Shown piece after piece: positions 1 to 6,869 of a stretch of DNA of 16,227 bases. A program made the position numbers and the translations under genes. The notes beneath the pieces are model-generated. The model worked only from the letters and a program-made list of their open reading frames with translations. It was not told the origin of the DNA and ran no database searches. Numbering within the stretch: the first letter of the stretch is position 1; every line of letters begins with the position of its first letter. The DNA is taken from positions 1 to 16,227 of the forward strand of contig CABUXM010000044.1 in assembly GCA_902495545.1 (NCBI GenBank). Reading direction: 5' to 3'. Source of the stretch: an uncultured Collinsella sp. (GTDB taxonomy: Bacteria; Actinomycetota; Coriobacteriia; Coriobacteriales; Coriobacteriaceae).

Positions 1-768
1 CGCTGGGTCTCGGCGGGCTACGACGGCATGACCAACATGGAGCTCAGGCGCAAGGTCGGCTACAGGCCGAGGAAGCGCGCCGCGGGCCGGGCGGCGACCC
101 GCCACTCCGCCCGCAGGTCGCATGCCGCGTTCCTCGCCCTCGGGGAGGACGCGTGCGCCGCGGCCTGGGAGATGGACACGGTCGAGGGCGCGCGGGAGGA
201 CTCGGCCTGCCTGCTCACGCTGCTGCACCGCCCCAGCAGGCTCCAGCTCGCGCTGCCGCTGGAGGAGAAGACCGCCGGGTGCGTCGCGGACGCCCTTGAG
301 GGCGTCCGGGCGGTCCTCGGCGCCGACGGGACGCGCCGCGTGTTCCGCGCCGTGCTCACCGACAACGGCGCCGAGTTCTCCGACGAGGGCGCCATCGCGG
401 CGCTCATCGGCGAGGGGCCGGGCGAGACGAGGCTGTTCTACTGCGACCCGAGGCGCAGCGACCAGAAGGGCGCCTGCGAGCGAAACCACGTCGAGATAAG
501 GAAGCTGCTGCCCAAGGGCTCCGGGCTCAGGTTCGACCGGCTCGCCCCGGCGGACCTGGCGCTGGCCATGTCGCACGTGAACTCCGAGCCCCGCGGCGCG
601 CTCGGCTTCTCGACGCCCGCGCGCGCCTTCAGGGCGATGCTCGGGGAGGACGCGGCGGCGCTGCTGGACGCCTACGGCGTGGAGGACGTGCCGCTCGTCG
701 ACCTCGACCTGACGCCGGGGCTCATCGAGAGGGCGCGCGCCGAGAGGGGCGATGCCCCGCTGGCCTAG
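1..768 (+). CDS. IS30-family transposase, 5'-truncated by window edge
   Basis: This is the C-terminal 255 residues of a DDE-type transposase of the IS30 family, which cuts and joins insertion-sequence ends. The frame is open to base 1, so the N-terminal helix-turn-helix part lies outside the window; the first in-frame ATG at 28 is internal. The three catalytic acidic residues are visible (fragment numbering): D59 in WEMDTVEG, D121 in TDNGAEF and E160 in CERNHVEIRK, followed by the LPKG motif seen in IS30 relatives. The C-terminal part (NSEPRGALGFSTPARAF) also fits the family. The visible part of the frame is intact, with no stop or frameshift. Base composition is strikingly GC-rich, well above the housekeeping genes to the right, which suggests acquisition from a higher-GC relative. 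Family assignment is fairly secure. Whether the whole element is complete cannot be judged here. Confidence 0.85.
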   Translation, partial: RWVSAGYDGMTNMELRRKVGYRPRKRAAGRAATRHSARRSHAAFLALGEDACAAAWEMDTVEGAREDSACLLTLLHRPSRLQLALPLEEKTAGCVADALEGVRAVLGADGTRRVFRAVLTDNGAEFSDEGAIAALIGEGPGETRLFYCDPRRSDQKGACERNHVEIRKLLPKGSGLRFDRLAPADLALAMSHVNSEPRGALGFSTPARAFRAMLGEDAAALLDAYGVEDVPLVDLDLTPGLIERARAERGDAPLA

Positions 769-1046
769 CCTGGAAGAAAAACGGAATAGACGGACCGACC
801 GTCCGGCTGAGTCTGGGAAGAGGTGCCGGGCGGCGGGCGGAGCATGGCCACCGGACCCATCGAAACACATCTCCACCGTTCCTTCAACTGGGAAAATGCC
901 GCCCCCGGGACCCCGGGAGGGGCCGCGGGGCGTTCGGCTAACTGCGGGAATGGCCTATTTGCTCAATGTGTTCGGCTGAGATCGGAAATCAACCTACAGA
1001 ATCCAACCGCCCACTTTAATGCCCGATTTATTAATCCCCGTCCCAG
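769..1046. other. Non-coding flank of the IS; composition boundary
   Basis: No convincing gene is present. The first part, to about 940, keeps the extreme GC of the transposase and has G/C runs such as CCCCCGGGACCCCGGGAGG and a small palindrome CGGAC-n5-GTCCG near 791-805. From about 950 the sequence turns AT-richer and resembles the host chromosome. The right end of the insertion sequence therefore probably lies between 780 and 1000. I could not fix it, because the left terminal repeat needed for comparison is outside the window. Related short words (GTCCGGCTGAG, GTTCGGCTAAC, GTTCGGCTGAG) recur near 800, 930 and 970. Confidence 0.5.
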
Positions 1047-1122
1047 AAAAATCCTGAGTTGCGGTGAAATAAGGACTGTTTAGCGGGTAGAAGCGGCTTT
1101 CAATCCCTATTTCAACGCAGCT
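1047..1122 (-). terminator. Hairpin terminator after rsmB
   Basis: Two 22-base arms (1101-1122 and 1057-1078) form an inverted repeat with 18 of 22 Watson-Crick matches around a 22-base loop. Read as minus-strand RNA, two of the four mismatches become G-U pairs, giving 20 of 22 pairs; on the plus strand only one becomes a wobble pair. The arm is followed, five bases later, by a run of five U. It begins seven bases after the rsmB stop codon, so it most likely ends the fmt-rsmB transcript. The large loop is unusual for a terminator. Confidence 0.6.
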
Positions 1123-1128
1123 TAGTTG

Positions 1129-2529
1129 TTACTTGTGGACCAGGCGGGCGCAGAAGTGGCCGTCGTAGGAGTCGGCGTTTACGGGGACGCTTTGGAAAAG
1201 TCCGCGGTCGTTTTGACGTACGGAGACGAGCTTCTTGGCTTGTTCGAACTCGGGTAACTGCAGAATCTGCGCCTCGGAGAGGGGTGCCAAGCTAAAACCT
1301 ACGCCCTCGGGAGAAGCCAAAAACGCATCCACGACTTGCGTGTTCTCTTCATCAAAGACCGAGCAGGTGGCATAGATAAGCTCACCGCCCACAGCCACGC
1401 GCGCGGCGGCTTCCTTGAGCATCGTCAACTGCAACTTGGGCAGCTCAACCGTCACATCGTTTTCGGTCAGACGCCACGGAATCTCGGGATGACGGCGCAT
1501 GGTCCCTGTACCCGAGCACGGGGCATCGATAAAAACTGTATCGAACAGGGCAGGTTTGCCAAGCATGGCATCAAAAGACGTCAGCACCTCGTCGAGCTCG
1601 CAGGCATCGCCCGAGACCGTGCGAACACCCTTAATACCAGCCTTGTGCAGGCGCGCGAGATTCTGATCACATTTACGATCATGCAGGTCGAGCGCGGTAT
1701 GCTGGTGCTCGTACCCAGCACGTTTGGCCTGACACATCATCACATAGGTCTTGGTTCCGCGGCCGGCACCAATCTCCAGGCAGCGCCCGGGACGGGTCGC
1801 CGCGGTAGCGATGAGCTGGGCGTTAAGGTCCGAGGCAACGGCAGCAGCGCGCTCAAACACGCCGGACGCAACCGTGACCTGCGCATCGACCGGTGCATGG
1901 CAGCCCGGGAACACGGGCGCAACAAGCTGCGAGATATACGTGTCGGGTTTGGTGGCAAAAGCGTTCTCGTGCAAAGCGAGCGGCGCGGGAGCCAGATTGC
2001 CGGCAAAGTTGAGCGCGCCCTCGGGTGTGTCGAACGATGCCATAATGCGAGCACAAAGCCAGCGCGGCAGACCCATCAGGCGCGACAGGCGAACCAGACG
2101 ACGTTCGGACTCATCGGCATCCGCTGCGGCGGCAAAATCCTCAACGTTGTCCGCGACCTTATGCAGCACGGCATTGGCCAAACCGGCGGCTGACTTAGCA
2201 CCGCTGCGCACGAGCTCAACGCCCTGACTCACCGCAACACGACCCGGCGTATGCAGATAGAGCATCTCAAAGGCCGAGATACGAAGCGCCATGCGCACAC
2301 GAGGCGCGACCTTTTTTGGCTTATCGAGAAACTGGTCGAGCAGCTCATCCAAAATGCCCTGGGTGGCCGCAACGCCAAGTGCCAAACGAGCGGCAAAAGC
2401 AGAATCGCGCTGGTCAATGGCCTTGGCCGAAGCACGGGACGAGAGCACGTCGCGCGCGTACATGCCGCGGCGATCGGCCTCCATCAAAACATCAAGCGCG
2501 AGCTTGCGCGCGGGGGAAAGCTTGCTCAT
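1129..2529 (-). CDS. rsmB: 16S rRNA (cytosine-967-C5)-methyltransferase RsmB
   Basis: RsmB (Fmu/Sun) transfers a methyl group from SAM to C5 of cytosine 967 in 16S rRNA (E. coli numbering). The 466-residue protein has a NusB-like RNA-binding domain at about 5-130 and a Rossmann methyltransferase domain at about 210-466. Visible motifs are the SAM loop LEIGAGRGTK (251-260), motif IV DAPCSGTGT (335-343, C338) and motif VI ATCS (387-390, C389). Two cysteines, one for attack and one for product release, are the hallmark of RNA m5C methyltransferases. An upstream in-frame start at 2577 would lie deep inside fmt; the ATG at 2529 gives the normal N-terminus MSKLSPARKLALDVL and overlaps the fmt stop as ATGA, which points to translational coupling. 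It is the last gene of its operon. Confidence 0.95.
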   Translation of the reverse strand: MSKLSPARKLALDVLMEADRRGMYARDVLSSRASAKAIDQRDSAFAARLALGVAATQGILDELLDQFLDKPKKVAPRVRMALRISAFEMLYLHTPGRVAVSQGVELVRSGAKSAAGLANAVLHKVADNVEDFAAAADADESERRLVRLSRLMGLPRWLCARIMASFDTPEGALNFAGNLAPAPLALHENAFATKPDTYISQLVAPVFPGCHAPVDAQVTVASGVFERAAAVASDLNAQLIATAATRPGRCLEIGAGRGTKTYVMMCQAKRAGYEHQHTALDLHDRKCDQNLARLHKAGIKGVRTVSGDACELDEVLTSFDAMLGKPALFDTVFIDAPCSGTGTMRRHPEIPWRLTENDVTVELPKLQLTMLKEAAARVAVGGELIYATCSVFDEENTQVVDAFLASPEGVGFSLAPLSEAQILQLPEFEQAKKLVSVRQNDRGLFQSVPVNADSYDGHFCARLVHK

Positions 2530-3446
2530 GACAAAACACCCCACGAAAGATCCGCACCCTGCAGGCCGGCAGCCCAAGCAGAAGCGGCCATAGCACGTTT
2601 GCCATCGGGCTTAATCTCGAGCAACTCAACCGAGCCATCGGAAAGACCCAGGTAAACACGCTTGGCCTTAACGAGAACCTGACCCTCGCCAAGCGACACA
2701 TCTGTCGGCGCAGCATCGAGCACGCGCACGGTCTTGCCGGCAATCACGCAACGAGCAGGCGCGGTATCGGACGAGGCCAGCACATGACGCACGCAATCAA
2801 GCGCCGCCATTTGCGGATCCAGACGCATCTCCTGCTTGGAAATCTTGGCAGCATGAGTGACGAGCGACTCATCCTGTTCAGTCCACACGGCGGTGCCATC
2901 GGCAAGCGAAGGAAGTGTATCGGCAAGCAATTTGCCGCCAAGCTCAGCAAGCTCCATGGTCAGCGCCTCAGCATGTTTACCGGCAACCGACGTGGAAGCC
3001 TGAGCACAATAAGCACCAGTATCCACGCCATGCCCAATACGCATAATGGAAACGCCAGCAACCTCATCACCAGCGAGAATCGCACGCTGAATAGGAGCAG
3101 CCCCACGCCAACGAGGCAGCAAGGACGCATGAACATTCACAATGCCGAGCGGTGCCATATGCAGAACGTCATCAGGCAAAATGCAACCATAAGCAGCCAC
3201 ACAGAAAATATCGGCTTGCGCAGCTTGGAGCGCCTCAACAACCTCGGCCGTCATACGATTAGCCTCAATAACCGGCAACCCAAGCTCAAGCGCCTTAGCC
3301 TTAACAGGAGACGGCTCCAGCTTCTTACCACGCCCACGAACAGCATCGGGACGAGTAACGACAAGCGCAATCTCATTCCCAGCCTCAACAAGCGAAGTCA
3401 AAGAAGGCACAGCAAAATCAGGCGTACCCATAAACACAATACGCAT
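2526..3446 (-). CDS. fmt: Methionyl-tRNA formyltransferase
   Basis: Fmt formylates Met-tRNA(fMet) with 10-formyl-tetrahydrofolate, so that translation starts with formyl-methionine in the cytoplasm. The 306-residue length is normal. The N-terminus MRIVFMGTPDFAVPSL is diagnostic, and the tRNA-contact loop RGRGKKLEPSPVK is at 38-50. The formyltransferase core NVHASLLPRWRGAAPIQ holds the catalytic residues N104 and H106, with D142 in GVDTG. A C-terminal OB-fold-like domain covers about 205-306. The ATG is preceded by GAGGGG eight bases upstream. The gene overlaps rsmB by four bases. It is separated from def, its functional partner, by 325 bases containing a palindrome and a probable terminator, so it may be transcribed from its own promoter; I found no convincing one in 3447-3545. 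Confidence 0.96.
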   Translation of the reverse strand: MRIVFMGTPDFAVPSLTSLVEAGNEIALVVTRPDAVRGRGKKLEPSPVKAKALELGLPVIEANRMTAEVVEALQAAQADIFCVAAYGCILPDDVLHMAPLGIVNVHASLLPRWRGAAPIQRAILAGDEVAGVSIMRIGHGVDTGAYCAQASTSVAGKHAEALTMELAELGGKLLADTLPSLADGTAVWTEQDESLVTHAAKISKQEMRLDPQMAALDCVRHVLASSDTAPARCVIAGKTVRVLDAAPTDVSLGEGQVLVKAKRVYLGLSDGSVELLEIKPDGKRAMAASAWAAGLQGADLSWGVLS

Positions 3447-3661
3447 AAAATAAACCCCTCAAACCCAGAGCCAAGAAGGCTACAAATAACAGCGCCAGGC
3501 CAAGTCCCAACCAAGACGCCAGATCAATTCAACACGTTCAAATATACGCAAAAACAAAGAAAGGACTGCAGCAAAAGCAGCCCTCCCAACAAAGCAATTA
3601 TCAGCGAAGACGCCCCTCCCTGGCCCAACGGCACCCGGGCGAACCGAGCCAGAACAACGCA
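3447..3661. other. def-fmt spacer outside the palindrome
   Basis: This stretch has no supportable gene. It contains the terminator described at 3550-3584 and the fmt ribosome-binding site. Open frames here on the minus strand (for example 3480-3731) are short, lack recognisable domains and run through the neighbouring palindrome. Confidence 0.5.
3550..3584 (-). terminator. Intrinsic terminator between def and fmt
   Basis: On the minus strand, AGGGCTGC and GCAGTCCT pair over eight positions (one G-U) around a seven-base loop. The U-rich tail TTCTTTGTTTTT follows directly. It lies downstream of def and the palindrome, so it would end the priA-def transcript before fmt. Confidence 0.55.
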
Positions 3662-3763
3662 GTCCCCGGTGCTGAGCGCCCACATATCGTCCCGCGCGCA
3701 GTTTCGCAGCAAAGCGAGAATGTTTGAGCACGGGATGATATGTGGGCGCTCAGCACCGGGGAC
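3662..3763. repeat. Long palindrome between def and fmt
   Basis: Bases 3662-3688 and 3737-3763 are perfect reverse complements over 27 bp (arm begins GTCCCCGGTGCTGAG). After one mismatch at 3689/3736, pairing continues for five more, giving arms of 33 bp (3662-3694 and 3731-3763) with 32 matches around a 36-base loop. The right arm stops eight bases from the def stop codon. There is no U tract on either side, so it is not an ordinary terminator. Near-perfect arms suggest recent insertion or active maintenance. It resembles the palindromes at 8426-8523 and 10078-10199. Confidence 0.9.
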
Positions 3764-3771
3764 GGTGGGAC

Positions 3772-4308
3772 CTACTCGGTCTCGCCCGGTCGAGCGCCGC
3801 GGGCCAGGGCGTCCTGGTACTCCTTGACTGCCTTGAGCCTCTGCATCGGCTTCAATCGCTCGAACATGGTGTTGCCGTGCAGGTGATCGATCTCGTGCTG
3901 CAGGCACACGCAGAACAAATCGCCCGTGGCCTCGTAGCGAATCAGGTTGGCGTCCAAGTCGTACGCCTCGACGACGACATGGTCGGGACGCTCGATCTCG
4001 CAGCTAATGCCAGGAATGGAAAGGCAGCCCTCGCTAAAGGGCACCAGATGGTCGCTCTGCTCAACAATGACGGGATTAATGAGCACGTACGGGTCGTAGT
4101 CGTTCTTGTCGCTGTAGTCGCAGTCGATGGTGACGAGCTGGATGAGCTCGCCGATCTGCGGGGCAGCCAGGCCGCAACCGCCGTTCTCGAACATCATCTT
4201 CTTCATCTTCTCGGCAAGCGCCTCGATCGCCGGGGTGATCTCCTCGATGACGGCGCACTCCTGGCGCAGACGAGGGTCGGGCGACAGTACGATTCCGTTG
4301 GCTTCCAT
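3772..4308 (-). CDS. def: Peptide deformylase
   Basis: Def is a metal-dependent (usually Fe2+) hydrolase that removes the formyl group from the N-terminal methionine of nascent proteins. All three signature motifs are present: GCGLAAPQ (44-51), EGCLSIPG (93-100) and QHEIDHLHG (137-145). The metal ligands are C95, H138 and H142, and the catalytic base is E139. Two in-frame ATGs lie six bases apart. The first (4314) directly abuts the AAAGG Shine-Dalgarno sequence with no spacer, whereas the second (4308) has a six-base spacer, so I chose the second, giving 178 residues, a usual length. The gene starts 18 bases after priA ends, so the two are surely co-transcribed. It undoes the modification made by the downstream gene fmt. 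Confidence 0.95.
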   Translation of the reverse strand: MEANGIVLSPDPRLRQECAVIEEITPAIEALAEKMKKMMFENGGCGLAAPQIGELIQLVTIDCDYSDKNDYDPYVLINPVIVEQSDHLVPFSEGCLSIPGISCEIERPDHVVVEAYDLDANLIRYEATGDLFCVCLQHEIDHLHGNTMFERLKPMQRLKAVKEYQDALARGARPGETE

Positions 4309-4326
4309 GGCCATCCTTTCGGGTTG

Positions 4327-6780
4327 TTACATCAAATCATAGGCATCGACGTCAACGCTCACGCTCACGCCGCGCACAGAGCCCACCTCTTTGAGGCAGG
4401 CGTCGATATCATCAGAGACATGGTACCCTACCGGCGACTTTACAAGCAGATGGAAGCGGTAACGGTCCTTGGCTCTCTCGATTACACATGAAGCCGGGCC
4501 CAGCACCTGAGGCACGGCGCTCCCCGTCCGCAAAAAGTCGGGCGCGGCGGCATGCCAGCGGCGCTTGAGGAGCTTCGCGATGCGGCCGATGTAGTCCTGC
4601 GCGTCGTCTCGGTTCGCCGACCATACCAAGATGTTGACCAGGCGAACAAACGGCGGGTACAGCGCGTCGCGGCGCTGGTCCAGGTCGTAGTCGGTAAAAA
4701 TCGAGCGGTCGTGCTCGGCGACGGCGCGGATGACCGGGTCCTCGGGCAGGTAGGTCTGGATGATAACCTCGCCGGGGCGATCGCCGCGGCCGGCGCGGCC
4801 CGCAACCTGCTCCAGCAGATCGTAGGCGCGCTCCCCTGCGCGAAAGTCGGGCAGCTTGAGGGCGAAGTCGGCATTGACCACGCCTACGAGCGTGACCTCG
4901 GGAAAATCGAGACCCTTTGCGATCATTTGGGTGCCCAGCAACACGGCACAATCCGCCGCATCAAACTGCTCGAGCAGCTTTTTGTGCGCATCCTTGCCGC
5001 GCGTGGAATCGGCATCCATGCGAATAATGGCGACATCCTCGGGAAGCATCTGATGCAGGGCATCCTCGATCTGCTGCGTTCCCAGACCCATTTTTGCCAG
5101 GTAGCGACTGCCACATTTGGGGCATCGGCTCGTGGGCGCGGGATACGGCTGCACGCGCCAGGACGAACCGCAGGTGTGACATTGCAGCGTGTGCGTGCGC
5201 TCGTGATATGTAAGCGCGGTGGAGCAGTGATTGCAGGTGGGGACGCATCCGCACTCGCGGCACATCAAGAACGGCGCAAAGCCACGGCGGTTGTGCAACA
5301 GCACGGCCTTCTCGCGGCGCTCGACCACACGCTCCAAGCCCTCCATCAAGGGTTTTGAGAACATGCAGCGGCTGCCATGCGAGAACTCGCGGCGCAGGTC
5401 GGCAATGCGGACAGTCGGCAGCACGGCGTGTCCCGGGCGCTCGGGCATCTCGACGCGCGTCCAGGTGGCACCGTTATACATGCCACGGCGGCAGCGGTCG
5501 AGAGCCTCGGCCGAGGGCGTGGCGGAGCCCAACACAAGCGGGCAGCGGTAACGCCGCGCCATCTCTGCCGCCACCTCGCGCGCGTGGTAGCGCGGACTGG
5601 AACCCTGCTTGTAACTGGTCTCATGCTCCTCGTCGATGATGATGAGGCCCAAGTCGCTGAGCGGGCAAAAGAGCGCCGAGCGGGCGCCCACGACCACGCG
5701 AGCGGCACCGCTGGCGACCATATCCCACTGGTCCAGGCGCTCGCCAGCCGAAAGGCGGGAATGGAACACGGCGACCGTCTCGCCAAAGCGCGAGCGGAAG
5801 CGGCCGACGGTCTGGGCCGTCAGCGAGATTTCGGGCACAAGCACGCACGCCGAGCGACCGGCCGCGAGCACGCGCTCGATGGCGGAGAGATAAACCTCGG
5901 TTTTGCCGGAGCCGGTGACGCCGTCGACCAGCACCACGTCGCCATGAGCGTCCAAACGGGCGCGCTCAATCTGCGCGAGTGCCTGCAGCTGGCCGTTGGT
6001 AAGTGCGACCGGCGTCTTGCCGCTTGCCGAGGAGAGCGTGGTCTGCTCGCTGCAGCCACGCCACGCACGGCGCTCCTCCACCACGACGACGCCGCGTTTT
6101 TCGAGCGCCTTAATGGTCGCCGACATGCTGTTGTAAAGCAGGTTGAGGTCGCGCGTCGTGACCGGGCCGCACTGGAGCGCCTCGATGAGCTGACGCTGGC
6201 GGACCGCGGTCTTGGGCGGCGTATAGTCGAAGCCCTCGGGCGTAAGCATGACCCAGCGGTTTTGGATAGGCTTGACGGCGGGGCGCTCGACAGTCCACAC
6301 GCCATCGTCGTCCTTGACCACGCGCGGGCTTCCGCCCGGTGGCAAGAACAGGCGCAGGCACTCGGAAAGCATCGCGACATACTCGTAGCTCATCCAGCGT
6401 GCGATACGGGCAGCCTCTGCGGTAAAGAGCGGTTTGCTGAGGATAGCTTCGATAGGCTTGATACGCGCGGGATCGAGAGCGTCGTTACCTTGCAGGTCGG
6501 CCAGCTCGGGCGCGATGTCGACGATGTAGCCCGCGGCCACACGGTTGCCAAAATGAACTAGGACGGTGGAGCCGATCTGGACATCGTTGGCGAGTGGCTG
6601 CGGAATGCCGTAGGCAAACGGCTCGGACAGTGCACGGGTCGGGATGTCGAGAACCACGCTCGCGTAGGCGGTAATGGGCTCTGGCGCAGGTTCGGGCTGC
6701 GCCAGAACGGCGGCAGGAGCCGCGGACTTCGGAGCTTCCTCCGGTTCTGGCGAACCAAACAGCGAAAGTTGCTCGGCCAT
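4327..6780 (-). CDS. priA: Primosomal protein N' (replication restart helicase PriA)
   Basis: PriA is a superfamily-2 3'-5' DNA helicase that recognises stalled forks and reloads the replicative helicase. The 817-residue product shows, in order: a low-complexity Ala/Pro/Glu N-terminus (1-36); the 3'-end-binding domain (about 37-145); Walker A GVTGSGKT (287-294); the DEEH box (383-386); the helicase motif GSATPS (418-423); eight zinc-binding cysteines in four pairs (C507/510, C516/519, C534/537, C553/556); and the C-terminal helicase lobe with QMIAKGLDFP and QVAGRAGRG. It is longer than E. coli PriA (732), partly because of the N-terminal extension. An in-frame TTG at 6819 lies inside the gltX terminator. 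The ATG at 6780 has GGAGG ten bases upstream and is the better start. All motifs are intact. Confidence 0.95.
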   Translation of the reverse strand: MAEQLSLFGSPEPEEAPKSAAPAAVLAQPEPAPEPITAYASVVLDIPTRALSEPFAYGIPQPLANDVQIGSTVLVHFGNRVAAGYIVDIAPELADLQGNDALDPARIKPIEAILSKPLFTAEAARIARWMSYEYVAMLSECLRLFLPPGGSPRVVKDDDGVWTVERPAVKPIQNRWVMLTPEGFDYTPPKTAVRQRQLIEALQCGPVTTRDLNLLYNSMSATIKALEKRGVVVVEERRAWRGCSEQTTLSSASGKTPVALTNGQLQALAQIERARLDAHGDVVLVDGVTGSGKTEVYLSAIERVLAAGRSACVLVPEISLTAQTVGRFRSRFGETVAVFHSRLSAGERLDQWDMVASGAARVVVGARSALFCPLSDLGLIIIDEEHETSYKQGSSPRYHAREVAAEMARRYRCPLVLGSATPSAEALDRCRRGMYNGATWTRVEMPERPGHAVLPTVRIADLRREFSHGSRCMFSKPLMEGLERVVERREKAVLLHNRRGFAPFLMCRECGCVPTCNHCSTALTYHERTHTLQCHTCGSSWRVQPYPAPTSRCPKCGSRYLAKMGLGTQQIEDALHQMLPEDVAIIRMDADSTRGKDAHKKLLEQFDAADCAVLLGTQMIAKGLDFPEVTLVGVVNADFALKLPDFRAGERAYDLLEQVAGRAGRGDRPGEVIIQTYLPEDPVIRAVAEHDRSIFTDYDLDQRRDALYPPFVRLVNILVWSANRDDAQDYIGRIAKLLKRRWHAAAPDFLRTGSAVPQVLGPASCVIERAKDRYRFHLLVKSPVGYHVSDDIDACLKEVGSVRGVSVSVDVDAYDLM

Positions 6781-6812
6781 GGCCTCTGTACCTCCCGTCC
6801 CATGCGTCTTCA

Positions 6813-6846
6813 GAAACAAGAGCCCCGCTCGAGGTGAACGGGGCTC
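6813..6846 (-). terminator. Intrinsic terminator after gltX
   Basis: Minus-strand GAGCCCCG and CGGGGCTC form a perfect eight-base-pair stem around an 11-base loop, followed by TTGTTTC. It begins 23 bases after the gltX stop and ends 32 bases before the priA ATG. That leaves no room for a full promoter between it and priA. Confidence 0.75.
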
Positions 6847-6869
6847 GGATACATACGTTTGCGCAGCGA

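Noticed and set aside
752..1083. Open frames of 75 and 86 codons in the IS flank
   Set aside because: They overlap each other, cross the composition boundary and show no family resemblance.
3765..3778. CCTACTC beside the def palindrome, also at the start of the gltX/metK palindrome, as a shared element edge
   Set aside because: At the def site these bases are part of the def stop codon and final codons (GETE-stop), so the match is probably coincidence.
3480..3907. Two minus-strand open frames of 83 and 127 codons in the def-fmt gap, one with a hydrophobic end
   Set aside because: They read through the palindrome and terminator, the longer one starts inside def in another frame, and neither has a recognisable domain or a clear ribosome-binding site.
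6781..6819. TTG start for priA at 6819
   Set aside because: It lies in the terminator of gltX and lacks a ribosome-binding site; the ATG at 6780 is better placed.
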